Below are positions 1-9,007 of a DNA stretch of 64,000 nt, one piece after another. The DNA is from Faecalibacillus intestinalis (GTDB lineage: Bacteria; Bacillota_I; Bacilli_A; Erysipelotrichales; Coprobacillaceae). The notes beneath the pieces are model-generated. The model saw only the letters and a list, made by a program, of their open reading frames with translations, had not been told where the DNA came from and ran no database searches. The stretch spans positions 1 to 64,000 of the forward strand of contig NZ_PYLQ01000014.1 in the NCBI RefSeq assembly GCF_003024685.1. Reading direction: 5' to 3'. Within the stretch, counting starts at the first letter, position 1, and the number at the start of each line of letters is the position of its first letter. A program made the position numbers and the translations under genes.

Positions 1-89
1 CCCCTTAAAGACGATAAGGTAGATAGGTCAGGAGTGTAAGCATGGTGACATGTTAAGCGGACTGATACTAATAGGTCGAGGGCTTGACC
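1..89 (+). rRNA. rrl: 23S ribosomal RNA, 3' end only
   Basis: The first bases are the conserved tail of 23S rRNA: the region with GTAAGCATGGTGACATG, then the ACTGATACTAATAGGTCGAG block and the closing GGCTTGACC. The 5' part lies left of the window. A 5S gene follows after about 76 bases, the usual rRNA operon order. The exact 3' end is an estimate from the family pattern. Confidence 0.93.
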
Positions 90-165
90 GAAAAGGCAAG
101 CGAGCTTGAAAGAAGAAAAACTACTGTCTGGTTTTGAGTGTCCTGAAGACACTTGAAAAGAAGAA

Positions 166-273
166 TCTGGTAATGATAGCATGATGGACACACCTGTACC
201 CATTCCGAACACAGAAGTTAAGCATCATCGCGGCGAAGATAGTACATTGTGCGAAAATAGCTCGTTGCCAGTT
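166..273 (+). rRNA. rrf: 5S ribosomal RNA
   Basis: The 5' arm CTGGTAATG pairs with CGTTGCCAG at the 3' end (G-U pairs included), and the core CCCATTCCGAACACAGAAGT is the near-universal 5S loop region. Length is about 108 bases, slightly short because helix IV (around 240-258) is reduced. A T-rich run follows at 276-287, so the closing helix may double as the terminator stem of the rRNA operon. No tRNA follows. Confidence 0.94.
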
Positions 274-357
274 CCTTCTTTTTTTTTATGTTTTTACATA
301 CTATTAATCATAAGTTCAAATTGAAATGATAATTTTATTCTATATGGAGGGGAAAAG

Positions 358-3300
358 ATGTTACAAATAACAGATATCTGTAAACAGTATAAAACGGGAA
401 ATTTTATTCAAAAAGCTTTAGATCATGTCAGCCTTAATTTAAGAGATAATGAATTTGTGGCGATACTTGGTCCAAGTGGCTCTGGTAAAACCACACTTTT
501 AAATATTATTGGTGGATTAGATAGATATGACAGTGGAGACTTAATTATCAATGGTATCTCTACAAAAAAATATAAAGACCGAGATTGGGATTCTTATCGT
601 AATCACACAATCGGTTTTGTTTTCCAAAGTTATAACTTAATTCCACATCAGACAATTTTATCCAATGTTGAACTTGCGCTTACTATTTCTGGTGTTTCTA
701 AAGCACAAAGAAGAGAAAAAGCAATTGATGCTCTTACCAAGGTAGGATTAAGACAACAAATTCATAAAAAGCCTAATCAGTTATCAGGAGGACAAATGCA
801 ACGTGTTGCTATTGCAAGAGCATTGGTTAATGATCCTAATATTTTATTGGCTGATGAACCAACAGGAGCCTTAGATAGTGAAACGAGTATACAAGTTATG
901 GATTTATTAAAAGAAGTTGCTAAGGACAGACTTGTTGTTATGGTTACTCATAATCCAGAACTTGCCAAAGAATATGCAACACGTATTGTTACATTAAAAG
1001 ATGGAGTTATTTTAGATGATACAAACCCATATCATGTTAAAAGTTTTGTCCCACAACATCGTAATATGGGGAAAACATCTATGTCTTTACTTACATCACT
1101 ATCCCTTAGTTTTAATAATTTAAAAACAAAAAAAGGAAGGACTTTTTTAACATCTTTTGCAGGTTCTATAGGGATTATAGGAATAGCTCTTATATTATCT
1201 TTATCAAATGGTGTTAATACGTATATTCAAACAATTGAAGAAGATACGTTGTCAGAATATCCTTTACAAATTACAAGTACTGGTATAGATATGTCATCAA
1301 TGTTAGTAGATGATAGTCAAGATAAAAAACAATCTTCTAAAAATGATATTCAAGTAGCTAATATGATGACTACAATGTTTTCTAAAATTGGATCAAATGA
1401 TTTAGAATCATTAAGGAGTTATATTCAAAGTAATCAAAAACAATTAAAAAATTATTCCAATGCAATCGAATATACTTATAGTGTGACACCACAAATATAT
1501 CGCTATCAAGATAATACTTATAGACAAGTTAATCCTGATAAAACATTTAGTTCACTAGGAATGGGATCATCTACAAGTTCAAATAATATGATGTCTTCCA
1601 TGATGTCTACAGATGTCTTTAAATCCATGCCTAAAAATACCAACTTATTTAGTGGACAATATGATATGAAAGCAGGTCATTGGCCAAAAAAATATAATGA
1701 ATGTGTTGTTGTTCTTACTTCCTCTGGAAAGATAAGTGATATGATGGCTTATACACTTGGTTTAAGAGATTCATCAGAATTAGATCAAATGGTACAACAG
1801 TTTGCTAATGAAGAAGATGTAGATGTGACATTAAAAGAGGATGATTATAGTTATCAAGATATTTTAAATAAAACATTCAAACTTGTTAAATCGGCGGATT
1901 ATTATGAATATGATGAACAATATCATGTATATAAAGATAAATCTAATGATCAAACATATATGAATCAACTTGTTCAAAATGGTGAAGATTTAAAAATTGT
2001 AGGCATTGTCCAACCTAAAGATGACCAAACAGCGACCATGTTATCAACAGGAATTTATTATCCATCATCGCTTGTACAACATATTATAGAAAAGTCATTT
2101 ACAACCCAAATTGTTCAAGATCAATTAAAAAATAAAAATGTGAATATTTTTACAGGAAATGCTTTTGAAGAAAAAAATTCACAATTTGATTTAAGTTCAT
2201 TATTTACAATTGATCAAAACAAAATGCAATCAGCATTTAAGTTCAATACACAAGCTTTACAATTAGATTTTACGAATTTAAATCAAGAACTGACACATCT
2301 ATCACTTCCAACATTAGACATGAATCAAATAATTAATCAAATTCAATTTAATGTTTCAAGTGATCAACTTGATCATTTAGCTAATTCTTTATTAAATGGT
2401 TATTTAGAATATGAAAAAAATCATCCAGAAGTAAATATTAATCAAGCTACACAAGAATTTATAAATTACTTGCAAACAGATCATGCACGTCAAGTTATAG
2501 AAGAACAAGTAAAGAAATATATTGAAGATGGTATTGATCAAAATGAAATGCAACAAATTATCAATGCAGTCTTAGACGATTATAAAAAACAATTAGGCGC
2601 AAATGACTTAGATATTACAAAAATAAATGAGTATTTAATGAGCTATTTAAATTCTCAAGAAGCAAAGAATATTTTAACTCAAGAAATGACATCTATTATA
2701 CAATCAACAAACATAGAAACACAAATTTCTCAAATTATGTCTCAATATATGCAATCATCTATGCAAAATTTATCATCCTCTCTACAAAGAGGTATTCAAA
2801 AAAGTATGATGTCTATGAGTTCTTCAATGGCAAATGCTTTTCAATTTGATAGTCATGCTTTTGCAGAAGCAATGAGCTTTAGTGGTGATGAAAATGATTT
2901 TATGAGTATTATTTCATCAATGATGACAAGTGAACAAGATTCATATGATAATAATATAAAGAAATTAGGATATGCTGATTTTAAAAAACCAGCAAGTATT
3001 AGTATTTATCCTAAAAACTTTGAAAGCAAAGAAAAAGTGATTCACTTTTTAGATACGTACAATCATAAAATGGAAAAAACAAATCAAGAAGAAAAAGTCA
3101 TTACGTATACAGATTTTGTGGGAACATTAATGTCTTCGGTAACTGATATTGTTAATGTCATTAGTTATGTCCTTGTAGCCTTTGTAGGTATTTCATTGGT
3201 TGTTTCTTCAATTATGATAGGTGTTATTACGTATATTAGTGTTTTAGAACGTAAAAAAGAAATTGGTATATTAAGAGCCATAGGTGCTTCTAAACGTAAT

Positions 3301-3564
3301 ATTTCGCAAGTATTCAATGCTGAAACATTTATTATTGGCTTGTTTGCAGGTCTTATTGGAATTATTATTACATTACTCGCTCTTATCCCAGCTAATATTG
3401 TTATTCACAATATTGCAGATACAACAGCTGTTAATGCTTCTTTACCACCAGTTGCAGGAATTGTTTTAATTATTTTAAGCGTGATTTTAACTCTACTTGG
3501 AGGAATTGTTCCTTCTAAAAAAGCAGCGAAAGAAGATCCTGTAACAGCGTTAAGAACAGATTAA
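358..3564 (+). CDS. ABC transporter, fused ATPase-permease with giant extracellular domain (MacB/FtsX type)
   Basis: A 1068-aa fusion. Residues 1-225 form a LolD/MacB-class ATPase: Walker A GPSGSGKTT near 39-47, signature LSGGQMQRVAIARAL near 141, Walker B ILLADEPTGALD near 162. A first membrane helix lies near 265-290. About 640 residues follow that are predicted to be outside the cell, rich in Q, N, S and M. Three FtsX-type helices and the EIGILRAIGASKRNI motif close the protein (about 930-1065). Family members export or sense peptides, lipids or antibiotics rather than importing nutrients; the substrate is unknown. GGAGGGG at 346-352 supports the start. It is a lone gene after the rRNA operon with its own terminator and no two-component system beside it, unlike bacitracin-type modules. 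Confidence 0.88.
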   Translation: MLQITDICKQYKTGNFIQKALDHVSLNLRDNEFVAILGPSGSGKTTLLNIIGGLDRYDSGDLIINGISTKKYKDRDWDSYRNHTIGFVFQSYNLIPHQTILSNVELALTISGVSKAQRREKAIDALTKVGLRQQIHKKPNQLSGGQMQRVAIARALVNDPNILLADEPTGALDSETSIQVMDLLKEVAKDRLVVMVTHNPELAKEYATRIVTLKDGVILDDTNPYHVKSFVPQHRNMGKTSMSLLTSLSLSFNNLKTKKGRTFLTSFAGSIGIIGIALILSLSNGVNTYIQTIEEDTLSEYPLQITSTGIDMSSMLVDDSQDKKQSSKNDIQVANMMTTMFSKIGSNDLESLRSYIQSNQKQLKNYSNAIEYTYSVTPQIYRYQDNTYRQVNPDKTFSSLGMGSSTSSNNMMSSMMSTDVFKSMPKNTNLFSGQYDMKAGHWPKKYNECVVVLTSSGKISDMMAYTLGLRDSSELDQMVQQFANEEDVDVTLKEDDYSYQDILNKTFKLVKSADYYEYDEQYHVYKDKSNDQTYMNQLVQNGEDLKIVGIVQPKDDQTATMLSTGIYYPSSLVQHIIEKSFTTQIVQDQLKNKNVNIFTGNAFEEKNSQFDLSSLFTIDQNKMQSAFKFNTQALQLDFTNLNQELTHLSLPTLDMNQIINQIQFNVSSDQLDHLANSLLNGYLEYEKNHPEVNINQATQEFINYLQTDHARQVIEEQVKKYIEDGIDQNEMQQIINAVLDDYKKQLGANDLDITKINEYLMSYLNSQEAKNILTQEMTSIIQSTNIETQISQIMSQYMQSSMQNLSSSLQRGIQKSMMSMSSSMANAFQFDSHAFAEAMSFSGDENDFMSIISSMMTSEQDSYDNNIKKLGYADFKKPASISIYPKNFESKEKVIHFLDTYNHKMEKTNQEEKVITYTDFVGTLMSSVTDIVNVISYVLVAFVGISLVVSSIMIGVITYISVLERKKEIGILRAIGASKRNISQVFNAETFIIGLFAGLIGIIITLLALIPANIVIHNIADTTAVNASLPPVAGIVLIILSVILTLLGGIVPSKKAAKEDPVTALRTD

Positions 3565-3592
3565 AGAGTCTTTCTATTAGACTTTTTTTTCT
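3562..3592 (+). terminator. intrinsic terminator of the ABC transporter gene
   Basis: AGTCT and AGACT pair around the loop at 3572-3578 and are followed by a run of eight T. The hairpin starts at the stop codon. Confidence 0.7.
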
Positions 3593-3625
3593 TTAGATAT
3601 ATAATAAAATCAAGGAGTGAAGATT

Positions 3626-4555
3626 ATGGTAAAAGTAGATTTAATAACAGGTTTTTTAGGATCTGGTAAAACAACTTTCATAAAAAAATATGCTCAATAT
3701 TTAATTGATCAAGGATATAGAATTGGAATTATTGAAAACGATTTTGGTGCAGTTAATGTTGATATGATGTTATTACAAGATTTAGAATCAGAAAACTGTG
3801 AATTAGAAATGGTAGCAGGAGCTTGTGATAAGGATTGTCATCAAAGACGTTTTAAGACAAAATTGATATCTATGGGAATGAGAGGGTTTGATCGTGTTTT
3901 AGTAGAACCGTCAGGTATTTTTGATGTAGAAGAATTTTTTGATGTTTTACATGAAGAACCTCTTACAAATTGGTATGAAATAGGAAATGTATTTGCAATT
4001 GTAGATGCCTCATTAGAAAAGAATTTATCTAAAGAAGCCTCTTATTTACTTGCAAGCCAAATTGTAAGTGCAGGAAAAATTATTTTAAGTAAAGTAGATA
4101 CTACAAGTAAAGGAAGAATTGTAGAAACAATTCAACAAATGAATGATGCACTTGCTTTATTTCATGGAAAACCTCTTCTACAAGAAAGATTAAAAATTAA
4201 AAAATGGGATGAAATGACCCAAGAAGATTATCAAGAATTATTAAATAGTCAATATACAAATGATTATATTGAAAAATTATGGTTTAACCAAAATGATGCT
4301 TTTCAATCTCTTTATTATATGAATAATAGATTCAATCAAGATGAATTTATTCAAAAAATAAATCATATATTTAAAGATCAAGATTGTGGTCATGTCATGA
4401 GAGTTAAAGGTTTTTATCAAAAAGAAAAACACTGGTATGAAATCAATATGACTCAAGAAGATACCTCTATACAAGAAATCAATCAAGGGCAAGATGTCAT
4501 AATTGTTATGGGTGAAGAACTAAATAAAAATAAAATAGATCAATATTTTAAATAG
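3626..4555 (+). CDS. COG0523 (CobW/YjiA-type) G3E GTPase, probable metallochaperone
   Basis: A 309-aa G3E-family GTPase. The P-loop GFLGSGKTTF is near residues 9-18, a Walker B-like VLVEPSGIF near 98 and a base-specificity motif LSKVD near 155. The family delivers Zn or other metals to enzymes or inserts cobalt-type cofactors. The family's usual metal-binding CxCC motif is replaced by GACDKDC (near 72-78), so only two spaced cysteines remain and the metal or role may differ. A GTG nine bases upstream (3617) overlaps the Shine-Dalgarno AAGGAG, so the ATG at 3626 is chosen. Single-gene unit between two terminators; no zinc-uptake gene next to it. Confidence 0.85.
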   Translation: MVKVDLITGFLGSGKTTFIKKYAQYLIDQGYRIGIIENDFGAVNVDMMLLQDLESENCELEMVAGACDKDCHQRRFKTKLISMGMRGFDRVLVEPSGIFDVEEFFDVLHEEPLTNWYEIGNVFAIVDASLEKNLSKEASYLLASQIVSAGKIILSKVDTTSKGRIVETIQQMNDALALFHGKPLLQERLKIKKWDEMTQEDYQELLNSQYTNDYIEKLWFNQNDAFQSLYYMNNRFNQDEFIQKINHIFKDQDCGHVMRVKGFYQKEKHWYEINMTQEDTSIQEINQGQDVIIVMGEELNKNKIDQYFK

Positions 4556-4579
4556 AGATGTCAAAATCTCTATTTTTTG
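4552..4579 (+). terminator. intrinsic terminator after the G3E GTPase
   Basis: ATAGAGA and TCTCTAT form a 7-bp stem that includes the stop codon, followed by a T run. Confidence 0.75.
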
Positions 4580-4606
4580 TTAGAATGAATCCAAGTAGGT
4601 GAAACA

Positions 4607-5335
4607 ATGAAAATTATAAAATATTTATTACTGATATTTTTTATCATAAGTTTTATTATTTTTTTACTTCCTTTTTTATTAAAAGGAATCTTAAATATTG
4701 GAAATATAGCAGGAATGATAGTTTCTTTAGGCTGTTTCCTTATTATCTTTTTTAATAAGCCATTACATCATTTGATTTTTTCTAAAATAATATTATCTTT
4801 CATAATCATCCTTTTAGCAATTATTTCTACGTGTTCTTATAAAATACTTACAAATATGAATATATTACCTCAAGAAGAAACAACAGTTGTTGTTTTAGGA
4901 TGTCGTGTTAAAAATAAAAAACCAAGTCTTGCATTAAAAGAAAGACTTGATAAAACATATCAATATTTAAATGAAAATCCTAAATTACAATGTATTCTAT
5001 CAGGTGGACAAGGTGCTAATGAAGAAATATCAGAAGCTAAATGTATGTATCAATATCTTGTAAGTAAAGGAATTGATCCTCATCGCTTATATCAAGAAGA
5101 TAAGTCTACTTCTACAAGAGAAAATATATTGTTTTCTTATCAATTAATTAAAAAAGAAAATTTACCTAAAGCAATCACGATTATTACAAATGAATTTCAT
5201 GAATATCGTGCACAAACAATAGCTCGTCGATTAAATATCAAAAGTTATGCTATAAGTGCTCATACTGCTTGGTGGTTATTTCCTACATATTTTGTAAGAG
5301 AAATCTTTGGCATTGTTTATGAATTTATTCTTTAG
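4607..5335 (+). CDS. YdcF/SanA-like DUF218 membrane protein
   Basis: A 242-aa protein with three or four N-terminal membrane helices (about 5-80) and a C-terminal DUF218 domain. DUF218 hallmarks are visible: VVVLGCRVKNKKPS (near 93), a basic ALKERLDKT helix, LSGGQG (near 127), the STSTRENI block (near 166) and TNEFHEYRAQ (near 194). Relatives such as SanA and YdcF act at the envelope and affect vancomycin permeability or wall precursor handling, but no reaction is established. It starts a probable two-gene unit: the next gene's Shine-Dalgarno AGGAGG overlaps this stop codon. Confidence 0.82.
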   Translation: MKIIKYLLLIFFIISFIIFLLPFLLKGILNIGNIAGMIVSLGCFLIIFFNKPLHHLIFSKIILSFIIILLAIISTCSYKILTNMNILPQEETTVVVLGCRVKNKKPSLALKERLDKTYQYLNENPKLQCILSGGQGANEEISEAKCMYQYLVSKGIDPHRLYQEDKSTSTRENILFSYQLIKKENLPKAITIITNEFHEYRAQTIARRLNIKSYAISAHTAWWLFPTYFVREIFGIVYEFIL

Positions 5336-5346
5336 GAGGTAAGATT

Positions 5347-5817
5347 ATGGGAGGAATAAGTGTGTTAGTAGTTTTAGGTTTATTTATGTCTTTTTATGCA
5401 TTATATCTTTTTTTGATCTTTATCAGCATCTTTTATCTTGTTGAAAATTATATTTTTGAAAGTCTTTTTCTATATAATAAAACACATTCAAAAAAATCAT
5501 GGATTCCTTATTACAGTAAATATCTTCTAGGAAAAGAAGTAGCATTGGAAAAGGAAGGATTATTTTTAATGATGATTGAAATTATGGGAACAATTCTTTT
5601 TTATCTCTCTTTAAATGTTCAATTAGGTTCATTAGATACAATTATCTTTTTATTATTTTTAGGATGTGTTTTACTTTCTTTTATTATGAATATTTATATT
5701 TTACATCAAATTATAAAAAAGGTTTATCCTAAATATGGAGATTGGATCACTGTTTTCAATGTTTTAACATTGGGATTTTTTAGATCTATAAGTTTATTCC
5801 TTGTTAGAAATAAATAA
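5347..5817 (+). CDS. four-helix membrane protein of unknown function
   Basis: A 156-aa protein that is almost all hydrophobic, with four predicted helices (about 5-35, 72-92, 95-120, 130-152). Between helices 1 and 2 lies a polar stretch with a WIPYYSKYLLGKE motif. This W-x-P-Y/F-Y pattern occurs in uncharacterised DUF5684-like membrane proteins, but I do not assign it firmly. AGGAGGT sits on the stop of the YdcF-like gene, so the two are co-translated. No catalytic residues are evident. Confidence 0.7.
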   Translation: MGGISVLVVLGLFMSFYALYLFLIFISIFYLVENYIFESLFLYNKTHSKKSWIPYYSKYLLGKEVALEKEGLFLMMIEIMGTILFYLSLNVQLGSLDTIIFLLFLGCVLLSFIMNIYILHQIIKKVYPKYGDWITVFNVLTLGFFRSISLFLVRNK

Positions 5818-5880
5818 TAAAAAGACTATCTTTTTTTAAAGTTTGTGATAATATATTACACGAAATATGAGGTGATTGAG

Positions 5881-6222
5881 ATGAAACAAGTTGTTTTAGA
5901 ATTTGATGATGAAGAAATGGAATTATTAGAAGAACAATTTAAACAAATTCAAGATGTTGCTGGAATGGAAACAATTGAAGATTATATATATTATGCGACA
6001 ATGTCACATTGTAAAACAATGCAAGCAGCATCAAAAATGTTTGGACAATCAGGTGATATTGAAAAACTTATGGCTGATGAAAATGTTCATGTTGGTGTTG
6101 TAAACATGCCTATTCAATTATCTAATGTAGAAGATAAAGATGAATTTAGTAGATATTTAAATGATGTTTTAAATGATGCCGTAAAAGACTTCATGAATCG
6201 TAATAATGAGCCACTAAATTAA
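5881..6222 (+). CDS. conserved hypothetical acidic cytoplasmic protein, 113 aa
   Basis: I do not recognise this protein. It is acidic and soluble, begins MKQVVLEFDDEEMELL, and has a predicted helical N-terminal half and no membrane segment. The N-terminal pattern resembles small bacterial proteins with a strand followed by a helix (ribbon-helix-helix style), but that is only an impression. An in-frame ATG at 5845 lacks a ribosome site, whereas AGGTGATT lies just before 5881, which fixes the start. Its terminator is shared with the convergent mrp-like gene. Confidence 0.62.
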   Translation: MKQVVLEFDDEEMELLEEQFKQIQDVAGMETIEDYIYYATMSHCKTMQAASKMFGQSGDIEKLMADENVHVGVVNMPIQLSNVEDKDEFSRYLNDVLNDAVKDFMNRNNEPLN

Positions 6223-6244
6223 AAAAGCACGTGAGTGCTTTTTT
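6221..6244. terminator. bidirectional terminator between convergent genes
   Basis: AAAAAAGCAC and GTGCTTTTTT pair around a GTGA loop, with A and T runs on the two sides, so it works for both strands. It overlaps the stop codons of both flanking genes. Confidence 0.85.
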
Positions 6245-7058
6245 AAATATCTTTTACTTTTTGAGAAAACTCATCAAACCAATCAGAATGATAATTTTCA
6301 ACATAACCTTGATCAGATAATTGAGTCAATTCACTATCAATAGGTAATTGACCAAGTAATGGAAGTTGATAACGATCAGCCACTTCTTGACTATGACTCT
6401 TACCAAACATATAAATTTTCTTATCACAATCAGGACATTTAACATAAGACATATTTTCAACGATACCAATAATATCGACATCCATTTTTTTAGCCATATT
6501 AACAGCTTTACTTACAATCATCCCTACAAGTTCTTGAGGACTTGTCACAATGATTATACCATCTAATGGAAGTGATTGAAAAACTGTAAGTGGAACATCT
6601 CCTGTTCCTGGAGGCATATCAACAAACATATAATCAACATCTCCCCACATTACATCAGACCAGAATTGTTTGATCATTCCTGCAAGTACGGGACCACGCC
6701 AAATAACTGGTGTATCATTTGATTCTAATAATAAATTCGTAGACATAATTTTAATTCCTTGACTACTTTCAACAGGTGTGAATTCTTTACCATTAGATAA
6801 AACTTGTTTGTTTTCTACGCCAAAAATACGCCCTATAGAAGGTCCTGTAATATCACCATCTAGAATAGCTACTTTATATCCTTCTCTTTGTTTAGCAAGC
6901 GCCAATAATGAAGTTACTGAAGACTTTCCAACGCCTCCTTTACCACTTACAACACCAATCACTTTTTTTACATGAGAATGTGCATTCATTGGTGCTAAAA
7001 AATCTTTTTTTGAACATGTACTTTTACATGAATTACAATCATGATTACAATTAGCCAT
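6243..7058 (-). CDS. mrp: Mrp/NBP35-type ATP-binding Fe-S cluster carrier
   Basis: A 271-aa P-loop ATPase of the Mrp/ApbC/NBP35 family, which binds a [4Fe-4S] cluster and passes it to apo-proteins. The deviant Walker A GKGGVGKSS is near residues 39-47, then DGDITGPSIGR (switch I region), MPPGTGDVPLT, and the C-terminal cluster motif CPDC (near 208-211) at the dimer interface. The N-terminus carries a CNHDCNSCKSTC cysteine cluster, as in NBP35-like forms, in place of the DUF59 domain of longer Mrp proteins. AAGGAGAG precedes the start. It is transcribed alone, divergently from the MATE gene. Confidence 0.92.
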   Translation of the reverse strand: MANCNHDCNSCKSTCSKKDFLAPMNAHSHVKKVIGVVSGKGGVGKSSVTSLLALAKQREGYKVAILDGDITGPSIGRIFGVENKQVLSNGKEFTPVESSQGIKIMSTNLLLESNDTPVIWRGPVLAGMIKQFWSDVMWGDVDYMFVDMPPGTGDVPLTVFQSLPLDGIIIVTSPQELVGMIVSKAVNMAKKMDVDIIGIVENMSYVKCPDCDKKIYMFGKSHSQEVADRYQLPLLGQLPIDSELTQLSDQGYVENYHSDWFDEFSQKVKDI

Positions 7059-7171
7059 ACTACTCTCTCCTTTAACCTCTATACATTATAACCTAAAATC
7101 AAAAAATAAAAAAATAATATGATTGACTTTATATTAAAAACTCTTAATAATTAAATCTATGGAGGAAATTT

Positions 7172-8512
7172 ATGAAAAATTTAACTACAGGTCATTCTTT
7201 AAAACTTATCTTTTTCTTTGCTTTACCTTTAATGTTCGGTAATCTTTTACAACAACTTTATATCATGGTAGATACCATGATTGTAGGGCGTTTTGTAGGT
7301 GTTGATGCATTAGCTTCTATTGGTGGGGCAGATTGGATCAACTGGGCTATTTTAGGACTTTTAATGGGCTTTACACAAGGATTTTCAATTCGTGTATCTA
7401 ATTGTTTAGGGGCTAATGATGAAAAAGGAATGGAAAAATCAATTGCGATGTCCTATCTTTCATGTTTTGTAATAGCAATTTTAGTTATCATTTTTTCACA
7501 AATAATTATCGAACCTTTATTAAAACTATTAAATACACCAAGTCATACAATTCAAGGATCTATTACCTATTTAAGAATCATGTCTGGTGGAGCTTTAATT
7601 GTAATCTTTTATAATTGTTTTTCAAGTATTTTAAGAGCTATAGGAGATAGTCGTACACCGCTTATTGCAATGGTCATTGCTGCTTGTTTAAACGTTATAC
7701 TCGATTTATTATTTGTTTATATCTTTCATCAAGGAATTGCTGGTGCAGCAATAGCAACATTGATTTCACAATTATTTGCAGCTACTTTTTGTTATTTTAA
7801 ATTAAGAAAAGAATTACCCTTTAAAATTAAAAAAGATAGTTTTCAAATAGATCAAAAACTTATTTATCAACTCATTAAATTAGGTTTACCATTAGCTTTT
7901 CAAAACTTGATTATTGCTTTTGGTGGAATTGTTTTACAATCTGTAGTTAATGACTTTGGTTTCTTATTTATTGCTGGTTATACAGCAACAAATAAACTCT
8001 ATGGAATATTAGAAGTTGTTGCTATATCCTTTGGTTATGCAATTACAACCTTTGTTTCACAAAACTATGGAGCTAAAAAATATCAAAGAATGAAATCCGG
8101 TGTTTTTCAAGCAAATATTTTATCTGTTTTTATTTCCATTGTTATTATGATCGTTATTCTATTCTTTGGTAAAAAAATATTATTACTTTTTATATCTACG
8201 ACACCAAAACAAACACAAATTGTTTTAAAATATGCTTATGATTATTTATTTACAATGGCTGTTTGTTTACCAGTTTTATATATGTTATATTCTTATAGAA
8301 GTGCTCTTCAAGGGATGGAAAATACGATTATTCCAATGGTATCAGGAATTGTTGAGTTAATTATGAGAGTATCAGCAGCACTTATTTTACCGCATTATAT
8401 GGGTGTTTATGGAATATATTTAGCAGAGGTTCTTGCTTGGATTGCTGCTGCAATCATGCTTTATATTTTTTATCATATAGATTTACATCAATTAGATAAA
8501 GGAGTTATGTAA
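7172..8512 (+). CDS. MATE-family efflux transporter
   Basis: A 446-aa protein with the twelve-helix MATE fold: the N-terminal PLMFGNLLQQLYIMVDTMIVGRF region is the typical helix 1 motif, and the second half repeats it (GLPLAFQNLIIAFGGIVLQSVVN). The family exports cationic drugs or metabolites in exchange for Na+ or H+; the substrate cannot be read from sequence. GGAGG lies before the ATG. It is followed directly by a TTG-start small protein and a 100-aa protein in one unit, which ends at the palindromic terminator near 8976. Confidence 0.92.
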   Translation: MKNLTTGHSLKLIFFFALPLMFGNLLQQLYIMVDTMIVGRFVGVDALASIGGADWINWAILGLLMGFTQGFSIRVSNCLGANDEKGMEKSIAMSYLSCFVIAILVIIFSQIIIEPLLKLLNTPSHTIQGSITYLRIMSGGALIVIFYNCFSSILRAIGDSRTPLIAMVIAACLNVILDLLFVYIFHQGIAGAAIATLISQLFAATFCYFKLRKELPFKIKKDSFQIDQKLIYQLIKLGLPLAFQNLIIAFGGIVLQSVVNDFGFLFIAGYTATNKLYGILEVVAISFGYAITTFVSQNYGAKKYQRMKSGVFQANILSVFISIVIMIVILFFGKKILLLFISTTPKQTQIVLKYAYDYLFTMAVCLPVLYMLYSYRSALQGMENTIIPMVSGIVELIMRVSAALILPHYMGVYGIYLAEVLAWIAAAIMLYIFYHIDLHQLDKGVM

Positions 8513-8513
8513 T

Positions 8514-8678
8514 TTGGGTTGGCTTATTTTTATGTGGTTTGTCATTTTAATTGTAATGCTTATTCTTTATTTTATCATGATTGCATTTAAGGTAAGTAAG
8601 TTATATCATGATATAGAAAAAAGACAAAATGATGATTTTGAAAATATATCAAAGTTTAAAGAAAGGATGATGAAATAA
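8514..8678 (+). CDS. small single-helix membrane protein, 54 aa, TTG start
   Basis: A small gene wedged between the MATE and the 100-aa gene. It uses a TTG start at 8514, one base after the MATE stop, with AAAGGAG at 8498-8504 at good spacing. The product is one long hydrophobic helix (about residues 3-25, W, F, I, L and M rich) followed by a charged tail. Its TAA overlaps the ATG of the next gene (TAATG), a sign of translational coupling. No family recognised; a small partner of the MATE pump is possible but unproven. Confidence 0.72.
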   Translation: MGWLIFMWFVILIVMLILYFIMIAFKVSKLYHDIEKRQNDDFENISKFKERMMK

Positions 8679-8980
8679 TGTTAGGAACATTATATGTTGT
8701 TATATCAAGTTCAAAAGAAGAAGATTATCAAAAAGTAAAAGAGGAATTATTAGAAATCTATCCTGATTTTTCAGTATCTCCTTACAAAGAATCACAAATG
8801 GAAAAAGATGCTGTTGAATTCTTTGCGACTTGTCAAATAACAAAAGAAAAAGCACAAGAAGTTTTAGGTCAATTAAATAATGATTGGGATGGAGAAGTAG
8901 ATGATTGTATTGCTTATGGATTTAATACAAAAATGTTTGATTCTCTTGTCTATCATTTAAATTTTCAATTATACGATTAA
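8678..8980 (+). CDS. hypothetical soluble protein, 100 aa
   Basis: Not recognised. A small acidic protein with alternating strand and helix character (begins MLGTLYVVISSSKEED, ends with a predicted helix VYHLNFQLYD). No cysteine pair arrangement or known motif stands out. It is coupled to the 54-aa membrane protein through a one-base overlap, and the GAAAGGATGATG upstream supplies the ribosome site. Last gene of the MATE unit. Confidence 0.65.
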   Translation: MLGTLYVVISSSKEEDYQKVKEELLEIYPDFSVSPYKESQMEKDAVEFFATCQITKEKAQEVLGQLNNDWDGEVDDCIAYGFNTKMFDSLVYHLNFQLYD

Positions 8981-9007
8981 AATGGATGCCATGGCATCCA
9001 TTTTAAT
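8976..9007. terminator. perfect 32-bp palindrome serving as bidirectional terminator
   Basis: Two 15-bp arms (ATTAAAATGGATGCC and its complement) meet around AT. The ends are A- and T-rich, and the arms contain the stop codons of both convergent genes (8980 and 9003). It is long and perfect for a terminator, but its position fits that role. Confidence 0.75.

Noticed and set aside
166-357. tRNA genes after the 5S gene
   Set aside because: No cloverleaf or T-loop signature (GTTCGAATC-like with matching acceptor stem) was found between 5S and the ABC gene.
8976-9007. A perfect 32-bp palindrome as a regulatory operator
   Set aside because: It lies at the meeting point of two convergent genes and contains both stop codons, so a shared terminator explains it better.
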